DNA of 64,000 nucleotides from Qipengyuania pelagi (GCF_009827295.1 NZ_WTYD01000002.1:511238-575237); one strand, 5' to 3'. Numbered from the stretch's first letter, positions 22,482 through 31,930 are shown. Made by a program: numbers and translations. The notes: a model not told the origin generated them from the sequence alone.

Positions 22482-23381
22482 ATGCCCCAAACCACCGCCA
22501 ACGGCGTCACGATCCATTACGAGGATCACGGCAATCCGAGCGATCCCGCCATGCTGCTCATCATGGGGTTCGGCGCGCAATTGACCCTTTGGCCGGACGA
22601 GCTGGTCGAGGCGCTGGTCGGGCATGGGTTCCGGGTGATCCGCTACGACAATCGCGATGTCGGTCTCAGCCAGAAATTCACCGGCCAGAAGGCGCCGGGT
22701 CCGGTCAAACTGACGCTGCTCAAGAAGATCGGGCTGACGCCCAAGGTCCCGTATACTCTCGCCGATATGGCCGAGGATGCGGTCGGGCTGATGGATGCGC
22801 TCGAGATCGAGCGGGCGCATGTCGTCGGGGCGAGCATGGGCGGGATGATCGCGCAGCATGTCGCGGCGAAACATGCGGATCGCTGCCTCAGCTTCACGCA
22901 GGTCTTCTCGACCACCGGCAATCCGAAACTCCCGGCCGCACGCAAGGAGGCGTTGCAGGCGCTGGTCAAGCGGCCCGACAGCACCGAAGAGGCCGCGCTC
23001 GTCGCCCACGGGATGTATCTGGCGCGCACGATCGGCAGCCCTGCCTACCCGGCAGAGGAAGAGCGCCTGCGCGAAAGGGTCGAGGCGAGCATCCGCCGCA
23101 GCTTCTACCCTGAAGGCGGCACCCGCCATCTCGCCGCGATTCTGGCGGACGGGGACCGGCGCGAGATCGTGCGCGGCATCACCGTGCCGACACTCGTCCT
23201 GCATGGCGAGGACGATCCGCTGGTGCCCTGCGAGGGCGGGCGCGACACCGCCGCCTGCATTCCCGGTGCCATGATTCGCACCCTGCCGGGGTGGGGCCAC
23301 GACCTCCCGCTGGAACTGGTCGACGAGCTTGCCGATGCGATCGCCGGACACGCGCATGAGGCCACCGGAGTGCCCGCCTAG
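22482..23381 (+). CDS. Alpha/beta hydrolase
   Basis: 299-aa alpha/beta-fold hydrolase. The catalytic triad is visible: nucleophile Ser in VVGASMGGMIAQ, Asp in LHGEDDPLVP and His in GWGHDLPLEL. N-terminal segments DHGNPSDPAMLLIMGFGAQ and RVIRYDNRDVGLSQ are those of cofactor-free esterases and aclacinomycin-methylesterase-like hydrolases. Substrate unknown. It follows nadB by 15 bp with a GGAGAG site before ATG 22482, so it probably shares the nadB transcript. Confidence 0.8.
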   Translation: MPQTTANGVTIHYEDHGNPSDPAMLLIMGFGAQLTLWPDELVEALVGHGFRVIRYDNRDVGLSQKFTGQKAPGPVKLTLLKKIGLTPKVPYTLADMAEDAVGLMDALEIERAHVVGASMGGMIAQHVAAKHADRCLSFTQVFSTTGNPKLPAARKEALQALVKRPDSTEEAALVAHGMYLARTIGSPAYPAEEERLRERVEASIRRSFYPEGGTRHLAAILADGDRREIVRGITVPTLVLHGEDDPLVPCEGGRDTAACIPGAMIRTLPGWGHDLPLELVDELADAIAGHAHEATGVPA

Positions 23382-23851
23382 ATTCGATAATTGCGGGCGC
23401 GGATTCGATCGCTGCGCAACCGCCAGTGCGCCGCTTTTGCCCGCAAAAATTTTTTCACGGATTCATTTTCGCTCTTGCGCTCATCACAAGTCCAGCTTGG
23501 TCCACGCGTCGCTGCGTTGCAGTCGGATGACACACCGCCATTGGGCGGGGCCGGGACGCGTTAAAACACTCTTCACCCTCTTGCGCCCCGACCCGGTCTG
23601 ATTCAGTATCTGGTAGTCGGGCACCTGGGGGGACCCACTAGACCTAGCGATTATCGCCGCCGGACCCATATGGGGCAGGTGGTGATTCCGTTCGGTCCTG
23701 GCTGGGCCCTGTGGGCAAAAAGGGGATAAGTTTCATGCCCCTTACGCCCCCGAATATTGCTAGGCGGGGGTAGCTCGCCGAATCGAACACATGCGGAACA
23801 TCGGCTCATATCCGATCGGACGCGACACGAGACGAACGGCGAGGACGAGCG
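23382..23851. promoter_or_regulatory. nrdA upstream region
   Basis: A 470-bp gap without a supported gene. It most likely holds the nrdA promoter and a leader. A partly palindromic CACTAGACCTAGCG at 23636-23649 loosely recalls an NrdR box, the usual repressor site for ribonucleotide reductase operons, but it is imperfect and no second box at the expected spacing was found. An A/T-rich tract lies at 23446-23470. Confidence 0.3.
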
Positions 23852-25933
23852 ATGGATTTCAGGAACGAGGACGCGATGGAACTGGACATGACGCAGGACG
23901 ATACGGCGACTGTCTCGGACGCGCCCGCCTCCAGCCCCGCGCCCAACAAGTCGCCCGAGAAAACGGGCGGAAAGGCAATCGACATGCAGGCAGGCGACAG
24001 CGGCAGCGACGAGCTGGTCAGCGAATCCGCGATCTCCGAAAAGGCCGATGCCGCGCTCGCCGGTGCGATGATGGAAGCGGTAAAGGCTTCGGCGGCGCCT
24101 GCCGACGATTCCAAGAAGATCAACGATCGCCGCTTCCAGGTCGTCACCGACACAAGCCGTGACGACCTGCTGACCGAATTCGGCAAGGAAACGCTGATCG
24201 ATCGCTATCTCCTGCCCGGAGAGGACTTCCAGGATCTGTTCGCCCGCGTGGCGGATGCCTATGCCGACGATCAGGGCCACGCCCAGCGGCTCTACGACGC
24301 GATTTCGAAGCTGTGGTTCATGCCCGCCACCCCCGTCCTGTCGAATGGCGGCACCAATCGCGGCCTGCCGATCTCGTGCTATCTCAACAGCGTCGAAGAC
24401 AGCCTCGAAGGCATCGTCGGCACCTGGAACGAGAATGTCTGGCTGGCATCGCGCGGCGGCGGCATCGGCACCTATTGGGGCCAGGTACGCGGCATCGGCG
24501 AGCCGGTGGGCCTCAACGGCAAGACCAGCGGCATCATCCCCTTCGTGCGCGTGATGGATTCGCTGACGCTCGCGATCTCGCAAGGCTCGCTGCGGCGCGG
24601 TTCGGCGGCCTGCTATCTCGACGTGTCGCACCCCGAGATCGAGGAATTCCTCGAAATCCGCAAACCTTCGGGCGATTTCAACCGCAAGGCCTTGAACCTG
24701 CACCACGGCGTGCTGCTGACCGACGAGTTCATGGAAGCGGTGCGCGCGGGCGAATCCTTCGACCTCGTCAGCCCCAAGGACGGATCGGTCCGCAAGACGG
24801 TGGATGCGCGCTCGCTGTTTCAGAAGCTGGTCGAAACCCGCCTCGCGACGGGCGAGCCCTATATCGTCTTCTCCGACACGGTGAACCGGATGATGCCCAA
24901 GCATCACCGCGATCTCGGCCTCAAGGTCTCGACCTCGAACCTGTGTTCGGAAATCACGCTGCCGACCGGCCGCGACCATCTCGGCAATGATCGGACCGCG
25001 GTCTGCTGCCTCAGCTCGCTCAACCTTGAAAAATGGGACGAGTGGAACGGCGACAAGCAGTTCATCGAGGATGTGATGCGCTTCCTCGACAACGTGCTTC
25101 AGGACTATATCGACCGCGCGCCGGACGAAATGGCGCGCGCCAAATATTCCGCCAGCCGCGAACGCAGCGTCGGCCTCGGCGTCATGGGTTACCACTCCTT
25201 CCTCCAGCAGAAGGGCATTGGCTTCGAAAGCCCGATGGCCAAGGTCTGGAACCTGAAGATGTTCAAGCATGTCAGCGCCAAGGCGGAAGAGGCCAGCATG
25301 GTCCTAGCCAAGGAACGCGGCCCCTGCCCGGATGCGGAAGAAATGGGCGCGATGGAGCGCTTCAGCTGCAAGATGGCGATCGCGCCGACCGCGTCGATCT
25401 CGATCATCTGCGGCGGCACCAGCGCCTGCATCGAGCCGATCCCGGCCAATATCTACACCCACAAGACCCTGTCGGGCAGCTTCGTGGTCAAGAACCCGTA
25501 TCTCGAAAAGCTGCTGCGCGAGAAATCGAAGGATTCGACCAATGTGTGGAATTCGATCCTGGAGAAGGGCGGGTCGGTCCAGCATCTCGACTTCCTGAGC
25601 GCGGAAGAGAAGGCGACCTACAAGACCAGCTTCGAAATCGATCAGCGCTGGCTGCTCGAATTCGCCGCCGACCGCGCGCCCTTCATCGACCAGGCGCAGT
25701 CGCTGAACCTGTTCATCCCTGCCGATGTCGACAAATGGGACCTGATGATGCTGCACTTCCAGGCGTGGGAGAAGGGCATCAAGTCGCTCTATTACCTGCG
25801 CTCGAAGAGCGTGCAGCGCGCTGGCTTCGCGGGCGGGGTCGAGACCGACAACACCGCCGATGCCGCGAAATACGAGCTGTCGGCGGGCGCGGGCGAGCAG
25901 ACCGATTACGAGGAATGTCTCGCCTGTCAATAG
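23852..25933 (+). CDS. nrdA: Ribonucleoside-diphosphate reductase, alpha subunit (class I)
   Basis: Catalytic subunit that reduces ribonucleotides to deoxyribonucleotides. The 693-aa protein carries a low-complexity acidic/Pro-Ala extension of about 90 residues before the core. Catalytic residues visible: GLPISCYLNSV (first redox Cys), TSNLCSEITL (Asn-X-Cys-X-Glu radical site), TAVCCLSSLNL (second redox Cys) and the C-terminal EECLACQ shuttle pair. No ATP-cone is evident. ATG 23852 and in-frame ATG 23876 are both preceded by GAGGAC, so the start is ambiguous by eight residues. The required radical-generating beta subunit (nrdB) is absent from the window. A mobile element begins directly after the stop. 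Confidence 0.93.
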   Translation: MDFRNEDAMELDMTQDDTATVSDAPASSPAPNKSPEKTGGKAIDMQAGDSGSDELVSESAISEKADAALAGAMMEAVKASAAPADDSKKINDRRFQVVTDTSRDDLLTEFGKETLIDRYLLPGEDFQDLFARVADAYADDQGHAQRLYDAISKLWFMPATPVLSNGGTNRGLPISCYLNSVEDSLEGIVGTWNENVWLASRGGGIGTYWGQVRGIGEPVGLNGKTSGIIPFVRVMDSLTLAISQGSLRRGSAACYLDVSHPEIEEFLEIRKPSGDFNRKALNLHHGVLLTDEFMEAVRAGESFDLVSPKDGSVRKTVDARSLFQKLVETRLATGEPYIVFSDTVNRMMPKHHRDLGLKVSTSNLCSEITLPTGRDHLGNDRTAVCCLSSLNLEKWDEWNGDKQFIEDVMRFLDNVLQDYIDRAPDEMARAKYSASRERSVGLGVMGYHSFLQQKGIGFESPMAKVWNLKMFKHVSAKAEEASMVLAKERGPCPDAEEMGAMERFSCKMAIAPTASISIICGGTSACIEPIPANIYTHKTLSGSFVVKNPYLEKLLREKSKDSTNVWNSILEKGGSVQHLDFLSAEEKATYKTSFEIDQRWLLEFAADRAPFIDQAQSLNLFIPADVDKWDLMMLHFQAWEKGIKSLYYLRSKSVQRAGFAGGVETDNTADAAKYELSAGAGEQTDYEECLACQ

Positions 25934-26006
25934 TAATGTTGTGCTGTGTCTCATTCTATGGAACAGGATGGGACTGCAGTCAATAAATGACTTGAAAAAG
26001 TGAGAA

Positions 26007-26054
26007 GGTGTGCCCTCATGGACCGGGAAACCCCGTAACCCATGAGGGCACACC
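26007..26054 (+). promoter_or_regulatory. Inverted repeat covering the ribosome-binding region of the first recombinase
   Basis: A perfect 15-bp inverted repeat (ggtgtgccctcatgg at 26007-26021 and its complement at 26040-26054) with an 18-nt loop that holds a further 4-bp stem. The right arm includes the GAGGG that would serve as ribosome-binding site for the recombinase start at TTG 26058. In RNA the structure would hide that site; in DNA it could also be a recombinase or TnpC-like binding site. Confidence 0.6.
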
Positions 26055-26057
26055 GTC

Positions 26058-27329
26058 TTGCGTCTGGCTTTCGTCAATCCTGATCTTCTCGACCAGCCGG
26101 TCGACGAAACCCTCATGCCGAGAGAGCTCGAACGGTTCTGGCACGAGCGAGCCGGCCCGTTGGCGAAGTCGCTCTACTCCAGGATCGGGATCACCGGACG
26201 AGCCCCCTTCGTCCTCGATCAGAATTCAAATCCTCCTCAAATCCATCCTCAGTCCTCCAGCGTCCTGCGCAAGATGACCGAGCAGGTGCCCGGGCGGACC
26301 ACCATGCGGACCTATGGTCAGCACGTCCTCAGGTTCGTCGCCACGCTAATGGAGGATGGCCATGACCTGACGACCGTCGAGCCGGGATACCTTTCCCAAT
26401 ACCGGGCTCGTCGCCTGGCGAGCACGACACCTCAGGGAAAGCCCCTGGATCCTGTCTCCTGGAACTCCGAAGCCGCCGCGCTGAAGACGATGTTCGATGC
26501 GGCCGTCCTCCTGCGTCTACGCCCCGACAACCCGACCGAACATCCGGCACTGCAGTGGTCCTTCAAGGGCGCCGCAGCTTCATCCGAAGAGCCCAAGTTC
26601 ATCACACTCGACCGCTTCCGTATCTTCCGGGACGACGGGCTGATGGTGACCAAATCGCCGTTGCGCAACGCCGCCTTCGCCGAAACCATCCTGACGTCCG
26701 GCATGCGTCTCTACGAAAGCAGCAGGATGCCGCCATCGGCCGTTCCCTCTCGCTCCGAAAGCACCGGTGGTCGAGCGTTCACCTATCCAGTCCCTGCGAT
26801 CGATGGAAAAGGCTATCGCGCCCGGAAAGTCCCCGTCGGCATCCACGCGTTCCGTCGCCTCCAAGCATATCAGCAACTCGAGCGACTGCCGGCGCTCGAA
26901 CGCAAGGGGCTTTCGGCGTCCCCAGCTCCGCTGTGGATCAACCAATCCGGCGACCTCATGGGGATCGGCGGCTGGGAAAAGGTCTTCGAGAACGCATCCG
27001 AGCGATCGGGTGTCAAGGTGACGCCGCATACCCTCAGGCACACCTTCGCGGTCTACATGCTCTGCGCGCTCCTGCGTCGGCATCACGACAGCATGAAGAT
27101 CAAGGACGATGTCAGACGCCTCACGGAAGGCGGTCGCGGTGACGTCTACGCTACGATCTTCGGCGACCCCCTCCGCGCCCTCCAGCGTCTCCTGGGTCAC
27201 AAGCACTACGAAACGACCTTCATCTACCTCGACATCCTCAGCGCAGACGATTTCGTCATCGACGAGGCGCTGCGGATCTTCGAGGATACCCTGGGATCGG
27301 AGGAGGACTACCTTGACCTCATCCGCTGA
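26058..27329 (+). CDS. Tyrosine recombinase 1 of trio (TnpA-like)
   Basis: 423-aa site-specific recombinase. All core residues of the family are visible: Arg in TSGMRLYESS, a beta-hairpin Lys in KGYRARKVPV, HTLRHTF (His-X-X-Arg), GHKHYETTFIYLD with the last His and the nucleophilic Tyr. The N-terminal part holds a SAM-like core-binding domain (TTMRTYGQHVLRFVATL). The start is taken as TTG 26058, just after the inverted repeat; the next in-frame ATG is 26115 but has no ribosome site. An acidic C-terminal tail follows the Tyr. It overlaps the next recombinase by 17 bp, so the trio is one translational unit. Confidence 0.85.
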   Translation: MRLAFVNPDLLDQPVDETLMPRELERFWHERAGPLAKSLYSRIGITGRAPFVLDQNSNPPQIHPQSSSVLRKMTEQVPGRTTMRTYGQHVLRFVATLMEDGHDLTTVEPGYLSQYRARRLASTTPQGKPLDPVSWNSEAAALKTMFDAAVLLRLRPDNPTEHPALQWSFKGAAASSEEPKFITLDRFRIFRDDGLMVTKSPLRNAAFAETILTSGMRLYESSRMPPSAVPSRSESTGGRAFTYPVPAIDGKGYRARKVPVGIHAFRRLQAYQQLERLPALERKGLSASPAPLWINQSGDLMGIGGWEKVFENASERSGVKVTPHTLRHTFAVYMLCALLRRHHDSMKIKDDVRRLTEGGRGDVYATIFGDPLRALQRLLGHKHYETTFIYLDILSADDFVIDEALRIFEDTLGSEEDYLDLIR

Positions 27330-29040
27330 GAACAGGAAGGATGCGTCCAATGACCGTCTCCCGCCGAGGCGGGGGCGGCCGCGGCGAAAAGTCCCGAGCC
27401 TCGACCGGGGAGGCGTTCTCCAGTTCCCCACCCGGTCGAATCCGAAGGATTGGCGGCATCGCCATTTCGAACGCAAGAACCCCCTGAACTGGGACTTCGC
27501 TTCGGTGCGTCCTGCCCTCGGGAGGGCCATGCTCGATGCGGTCCACAGGATGTCGGGACCCGGCAAGGCCATCGCCACCGGATCGACGGCCTTGGCCTAC
27601 CAGACACAGAGCAAGCCCTTTTTCCTCTGGCTGGCAGAAACGGAAAAGGACGCGCGAGGTCAGGAGCCCGGCAAGGAAGACACCATCCTCGATCCTCAGA
27701 TCGTCGAGGACTTCCGCATAGCCATGGACCTGCGTGCGACGCTGGGAGAAGTCACCGGCACCACCGCCTATGCCTACAAGGCCGCGCCGCTGAGAATCCT
27801 GCGACAGCTGTATCTCGAGGACGCGGCGGTATTGGGCCCGAGTTGGCGTGACGAGGACTTCCTTCCCGGCGAGCGGATCGACGATACGAAGCCCAACGCA
27901 CCCTATTCGCTCGCCGAATCGCAGCGCATCATCTCCGCCTGTGCGGCCATACTGCACCGGACGCACGATAGTGGCGACCCCGGGGACAGGGCGGTCATGG
28001 AGATCGCCGCCTTTGTCATCATCGGCCTGAAGCTCGGGATCGAGCCCGAATGCCTTCCCGTGCTCACGCTGGCGAATCTCAGGCCCGATGGGCGGCGCAT
28101 CAAGGTGCGCTACATCAAGCGGCGCGGCGGTGGCGGAAACGGATTTCGCAAGAGCCGAACCACCAACCCGAGCGACTGCGGCATCGACACCGAGGAGGAG
28201 GCCATCGCGGACGGGACCTCGTTCCGGGAAGCCGCCGGGGCCCTCGCTCTCCTGCGGGATCGAGCCAGAGAGAGGCAGGACCAGGATGGCGGAGCCGACG
28301 ATGCGACACCGCTGTTCACGTTCCACTGCGCCGCCGATGCCTTCAGGGCATTCAGCGACCATCTCAACGAGAGCGGCCTACGAGATGATCACGGCGGGCG
28401 ATTGCCGATCGTCAGGAACAGGCTGCGCCCGACCTGGCGGACCCAGCGCACGATCAGGCATGGAGGCCGACTGTCAATCGACAGGTCGGACAACTCGGCC
28501 GACGTGCGCGCCAAGCACTATCTCGACAACGACCGTATCCGACCCTTTCTCGAGAATGCGGTCCTCGACGCGCAGGCCCAGGCCTGGAACCATGCGCTCT
28601 CCAGGCGGATCGTCGATCTTCCGAACGACGCATCCGACGATCAGGTATCGGCAGCCGCACAAAAGGCCGAAGTCGCCGAGAACGACATCGCGACCGCGCT
28701 GTCCGGCGAGCAGGACCTGTGGCTCGCCAGCTGCCGCGACTTCACGAATTCCCCGTTCGACAAGCCGGGCACACCCTGTTCGAAGGCCTTCTTCGGCTGC
28801 GTGGTCTGTCCCAACGCTCTGATCACGCGTCGATCCCTGCCCGCGATCCTCGGCTTCCGGGCGCATGTCGAGCGGCGCCGCGACGAGATGGGGTCACCCG
28901 AGTGGGAGGCCCTCTACGGCGCTGCGTGGCGTGAGATCACCCATGCCATCCTCCCCCAGTTCGACCAACGCACCGTCGCAGAGGCGGAAACGATCGCCAG
29001 GGGGCTGGACATGCATCTCCCTCCCGAGATGCTGCAATGA
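27313..29040 (+). CDS. Tyrosine recombinase-like protein 2 of trio, degenerate active site
   Basis: 575-aa protein of the integrase type. TTG 27313 is chosen because a perfect AGGAGG (27301-27306) lies six bases before it; no in-frame ATG is near. The expected first Arg is Lys here (IIGLKLGIEPECL), and the HxxR box reads RNRLRPTWRT with Asn where His is expected, while ADVRAKHYLDN holds a plausible His-Tyr. It may therefore be a structural partner rather than a cutter. The C-terminal 150 residues include a Cys-rich patch (CSKAFFGCVVCPN) that could bind metal. It overlaps the next gene by ATGA. Confidence 0.7.
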   Translation: MTSSAENRKDASNDRLPPRRGRPRRKVPSLDRGGVLQFPTRSNPKDWRHRHFERKNPLNWDFASVRPALGRAMLDAVHRMSGPGKAIATGSTALAYQTQSKPFFLWLAETEKDARGQEPGKEDTILDPQIVEDFRIAMDLRATLGEVTGTTAYAYKAAPLRILRQLYLEDAAVLGPSWRDEDFLPGERIDDTKPNAPYSLAESQRIISACAAILHRTHDSGDPGDRAVMEIAAFVIIGLKLGIEPECLPVLTLANLRPDGRRIKVRYIKRRGGGGNGFRKSRTTNPSDCGIDTEEEAIADGTSFREAAGALALLRDRARERQDQDGGADDATPLFTFHCAADAFRAFSDHLNESGLRDDHGGRLPIVRNRLRPTWRTQRTIRHGGRLSIDRSDNSADVRAKHYLDNDRIRPFLENAVLDAQAQAWNHALSRRIVDLPNDASDDQVSAAAQKAEVAENDIATALSGEQDLWLASCRDFTNSPFDKPGTPCSKAFFGCVVCPNALITRRSLPAILGFRAHVERRRDEMGSPEWEALYGAAWREITHAILPQFDQRTVAEAETIARGLDMHLPPEMLQ

Positions 29041-31034
29041 ACGCGCATGCCGGCCATATCCGGGCTCAAGATGAGCGCAGCCAGCGGTCGCCCCACGGCG
29101 AATCGCCCATCCTGCTGCGTCGTCCCGACCTCAAGGGTCGGTTCGACGCGATGGTCTGGGATCTGACGGAGACGGATCACCATTCCGGCCGTGTCGAATC
29201 GATCTGCCGGATCGACTGGAACGACGTCGCCGCGAACCACCCGGGCTGGCTCTCCATCTGCAAGGAACTGTGCTGGCACCGGTTGAACACGCCGCTGGCG
29301 ACCCAGAAGACGATCGGCAGCTACCATGCCTCACGCGAGCAGCTGAGGATGAAGCGGTTCCTGCGTTGGCTGGACGTCAAGCACCCCGATGTCGCGGGTC
29401 CTCTGGACCTCCGCCAGCGGCACGTCCACGAATATCGCGTATGGCTGGAGAACCATGGCCCGGAAGATGCAGTCAATGCCTCCGGCGCGAATGTGCGGAC
29501 GGGTTCCTCCTGCAGCCCGCAGACGGTCTGGAGCTATCTCCTCCCGATAAAGGCGCTCGACGTCTTCCGTGAACGCCTGAATTCCCCACTGCCATTCTCC
29601 CCCTACGACGGCAACCTGACCGCAAAGATGCTCGGCGCCGGCGAGGCCAATGAGGAGAACGCGACCGAACCCCTGCCGGACGAGGTCATCGCGACGCTTA
29701 TCGACTGTGCGCGACGCTATATCGAGCACTATGCACCCACCGTGCTTGCGATGCGGGAAGAGATGCACGAATTCTGGGACGATGGCAGGGCTGATTTTCC
29801 CGGTTGGAAGACATCACCTGGCACCTGCCCCGAGACGGGCATCACCTGGATGCCGGACCGCAAGAAGGCGGCGCACCATCTCTATCGCGAGGAACTCGGC
29901 CATCTTGTCGCCGCCTGCCTCATCGTGATCCTCTACCTTTCCGGAATGAGGTCAGGGGAGGCCAGTAACCTCGGTTCCGACTGCCTCGACCGTCCCGTCG
30001 ACAGGGCTACAGGCCTCCGCGACCGCTGGCGCATAAGCGGCATACCGCTCAAAAAACGCGGCAAGGGCAAGGAGGGCAAGCCTCCACCCGTGGAATGGGT
30101 GGTCCCGGATATCGTCGCCCAGGCCGTGCAGATGCTGCAGAAGCTTCTGGCACCATACCGCGCGATGCACGGGTCGGATCTGCTCATGCTGAGCAAGGAT
30201 GCCCTGCGCAAGCCCAAGTCGCGAGACAGGAAGCTGCTGCGTTCATCGAAGACCGGCTATCCACTGTCCGTCACCTCCATCGGAAGCCTGATCAACCTGT
30301 TCTACGAACGGGCGAGATGGCAGCGGGACGCGATCGCCCAGACAGACCCGAGTCTCACCCAGGCGCCCGATTATCACATCAAGCCGAGCCAGTTCAGGCG
30401 CACGCTCGCGAGGTTCATCGCGAGGCAGCCTTTCGGCATCATCGCCGGACGCCTCCAATATCATCATGTCTCGACGGCCGTCTTCGAAGGATACGCCGGC
30501 TCCATCTCCGACACCTTCGCTCTCGATGTCGAAGACGAGCGCATACTCGCGGGCATCGACATCCTCGAGGAGATGAGGAGTGATGCCCGGGCAGGCTGGC
30601 GGGCTGGGCCAGGTGCCAGCCGTGTTCTGGCTGAATGGGAGAACGTGCGTGAAGTGGGCCTCGCATCGGCCGTGGTCGACACGTCCTCGAAAGGAGCGGT
30701 GCTCGACAACAGCGTGCGCAAGCTCGTTCAGACGGTCCATGTCGGTAGCCTGAGCTACTGCGTGTTCAACGTGAGCAACGCGCTCTGCTTGACGGAACAG
30801 GAAAAGTCCTCACCGGGCGCGTCCCCGGCGATAAGCATGTGCTCTCCGGACAAGTGCGCCAATTCGGTGATAGCGCCCTGCCACGTTCCCAAGTGGCAGG
30901 GCCTGCTCGACGAGGTCCGGAGACTATCCGGAACCGCCCGGAGCGGACCGCAGAAACAGTCACTCCGGACCGCCGCCGAGAGATACGAAGGGGTGATCGC
31001 CAAGGCACAGGGAGGTGGAAATGGAAAAGATTGA
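29037..31034 (+). CDS. Large tyrosine recombinase 3 of trio (TnpB-like)
   Basis: 665-aa recombinase, close in size to TnpB of Tn554 (630 aa). Seen: first Arg in YLSGMRSGEASNLG, a Lys-rich segment (PLKKRGKGKEGK), KPSQFRRTLARF at the HxxR position with Ser in place of His, and QYHHVSTAVFEGYAGS with the conserved His and the candidate nucleophile Tyr. The C-terminal extension after about residue 540 has several Cys (SYCVFNVSNALC, MCSPDKCANSVIAPCH), suggesting a metal-binding domain. The start overlaps recombinase 2 (ATGA), and the end overlaps the TnpC-like gene by 14 bp. Confidence 0.78.
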   Translation: MNAHAGHIRAQDERSQRSPHGESPILLRRPDLKGRFDAMVWDLTETDHHSGRVESICRIDWNDVAANHPGWLSICKELCWHRLNTPLATQKTIGSYHASREQLRMKRFLRWLDVKHPDVAGPLDLRQRHVHEYRVWLENHGPEDAVNASGANVRTGSSCSPQTVWSYLLPIKALDVFRERLNSPLPFSPYDGNLTAKMLGAGEANEENATEPLPDEVIATLIDCARRYIEHYAPTVLAMREEMHEFWDDGRADFPGWKTSPGTCPETGITWMPDRKKAAHHLYREELGHLVAACLIVILYLSGMRSGEASNLGSDCLDRPVDRATGLRDRWRISGIPLKKRGKGKEGKPPPVEWVVPDIVAQAVQMLQKLLAPYRAMHGSDLLMLSKDALRKPKSRDRKLLRSSKTGYPLSVTSIGSLINLFYERARWQRDAIAQTDPSLTQAPDYHIKPSQFRRTLARFIARQPFGIIAGRLQYHHVSTAVFEGYAGSISDTFALDVEDERILAGIDILEEMRSDARAGWRAGPGASRVLAEWENVREVGLASAVVDTSSKGAVLDNSVRKLVQTVHVGSLSYCVFNVSNALCLTEQEKSSPGASPAISMCSPDKCANSVIAPCHVPKWQGLLDEVRRLSGTARSGPQKQSLRTAAERYEGVIAKAQGGGNGKD

Positions 31035-31506
31035 CCAGACCTCCTTCGAGGAACTCAGAAAGGACAATGCGGACCGCCTTCACGAACTCGACGTGCTGGC
31101 GGGAGGAGGCGACCTTCGCGGAACGGAAACGACCGAAAGGACGATCCGGGCCGGAATCGACCGCTTCTGCCGCGGGACCACGCAGACGGACGGCTCCTGG
31201 ACGGTCGTCAACCTGGTCGAGGAGACCGGCGTCCCGCGGCCGACGCTCTATCGTTACAAGCGCGAACTCGAACTCTTCCAGAATCTTGGCGCATCGGCTC
31301 CGCACGGCGGCGCGCGCGAAGAGCTGAAACGCCTACGGAGCGAATTGGCAGCAGAACGCGAAGCCGCGAAGGCGGAACGCGCGCGACACCGCAATGCCGA
31401 AGCCGTCCTCGTGGAGCGCATCCACGCACTATCCCTACTGGTGGCTTCGGCGATGGGAGAAGATTCGCTGCCGCGAATGATCGAACTCAGCAACCCGCCC
31501 GAGTAG
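31021..31506 (+). CDS. TnpC-like small HTH/coiled-coil protein
   Basis: 161-aa protein starting inside the end of recombinase 3, with GGAGGTG just before ATG 31021. The middle has a helix-turn-helix-like segment (WTVVNLVEETGVPRPTLYRYKRELE split over residues 57-81) and the C-terminal third is a long charged coiled coil (ELKRLRSELAAEREAAKAER). Position and architecture match TnpC of Tn554, an accessory protein that affects transposition frequency and orientation. The Tn554 comparison is by layout, not by alignment. Confidence 0.65.
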   Translation: MEKIDQTSFEELRKDNADRLHELDVLAGGGDLRGTETTERTIRAGIDRFCRGTTQTDGSWTVVNLVEETGVPRPTLYRYKRELELFQNLGASAPHGGAREELKRLRSELAAEREAAKAERARHRNAEAVLVERIHALSLLVASAMGEDSLPRMIELSNPPE

Positions 31507-31591
31507 ATCGTAGCTAAGGAAATGTCGCTGGTGATGGAAAACGGGTAGGAAACGCCTATCCTGATGAGGTTGAAGAGAAGGGAAAAAGCAG

Positions 31592-31930
31592 ATGACGCAT
31601 GCAGTGACCATTGCCGACGACCGGCTCGAAACCGCCATGGCTCTTCCAGGCGCAAGGCGTTCCCTGCGGGTGGCGATCGGTCATCTGAACGTGTCCCTTC
31701 CCCACAATGTGAGCGAGCGGGAGCTGCTCTGCTCGCTACTCGACATCCAGCCATTCTCCATCGACAGGGTCTGCGTCAGGGAATTCCTCAACGAGGCCGA
31801 ACTCGAGACGCTGTCCGACCTCGTGACATCGGGGGCCATCAGCTACGACCAGCTCGCCGATGCTGCCTCGCTGCACCTGCCTTCCGGACACGAGACGAGG
31901 AGGTGGCTCGATGACCGCAAGGGCCTCTGA
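31592..31930 (+). CDS. Candidate antitoxin partner of AbiEii, 112 aa
   Basis: Small protein directly ahead of, and overlapping by 20 bp, the AbiEii-type gene. It begins at ATG 31592, preceded by AAGGGAAAAAGCAG. The sequence is mostly helical with repeated Asp/Glu/Leu patterns (VREFLNEAELETLSDLV). It does not show the winged-helix transcriptional-regulator features expected of AbiEi, the usual antitoxin. By position it is the likely antitoxin or regulator; the link is inferred from overlap only. I do not recognise its family. Confidence 0.5.
   Translation: MTHAVTIADDRLETAMALPGARRSLRVAIGHLNVSLPHNVSERELLCSLLDIQPFSIDRVCVREFLNEAELETLSDLVTSGAISYDQLADAASLHLPSGHETRRWLDDRKGL

Noticed and set aside
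23600..23660. NrdR boxes ahead of nrdA
   Set aside because: Only one poor palindrome was found and no second box at the usual spacing, so it is kept as a weak note in the intergenic entry rather than called.
26042..26083. 13-codon leader peptide starting at the ATG within the inverted repeat
   Set aside because: It has no ribosome site of its own and no regulatory codon pattern, so it is not called as a gene.
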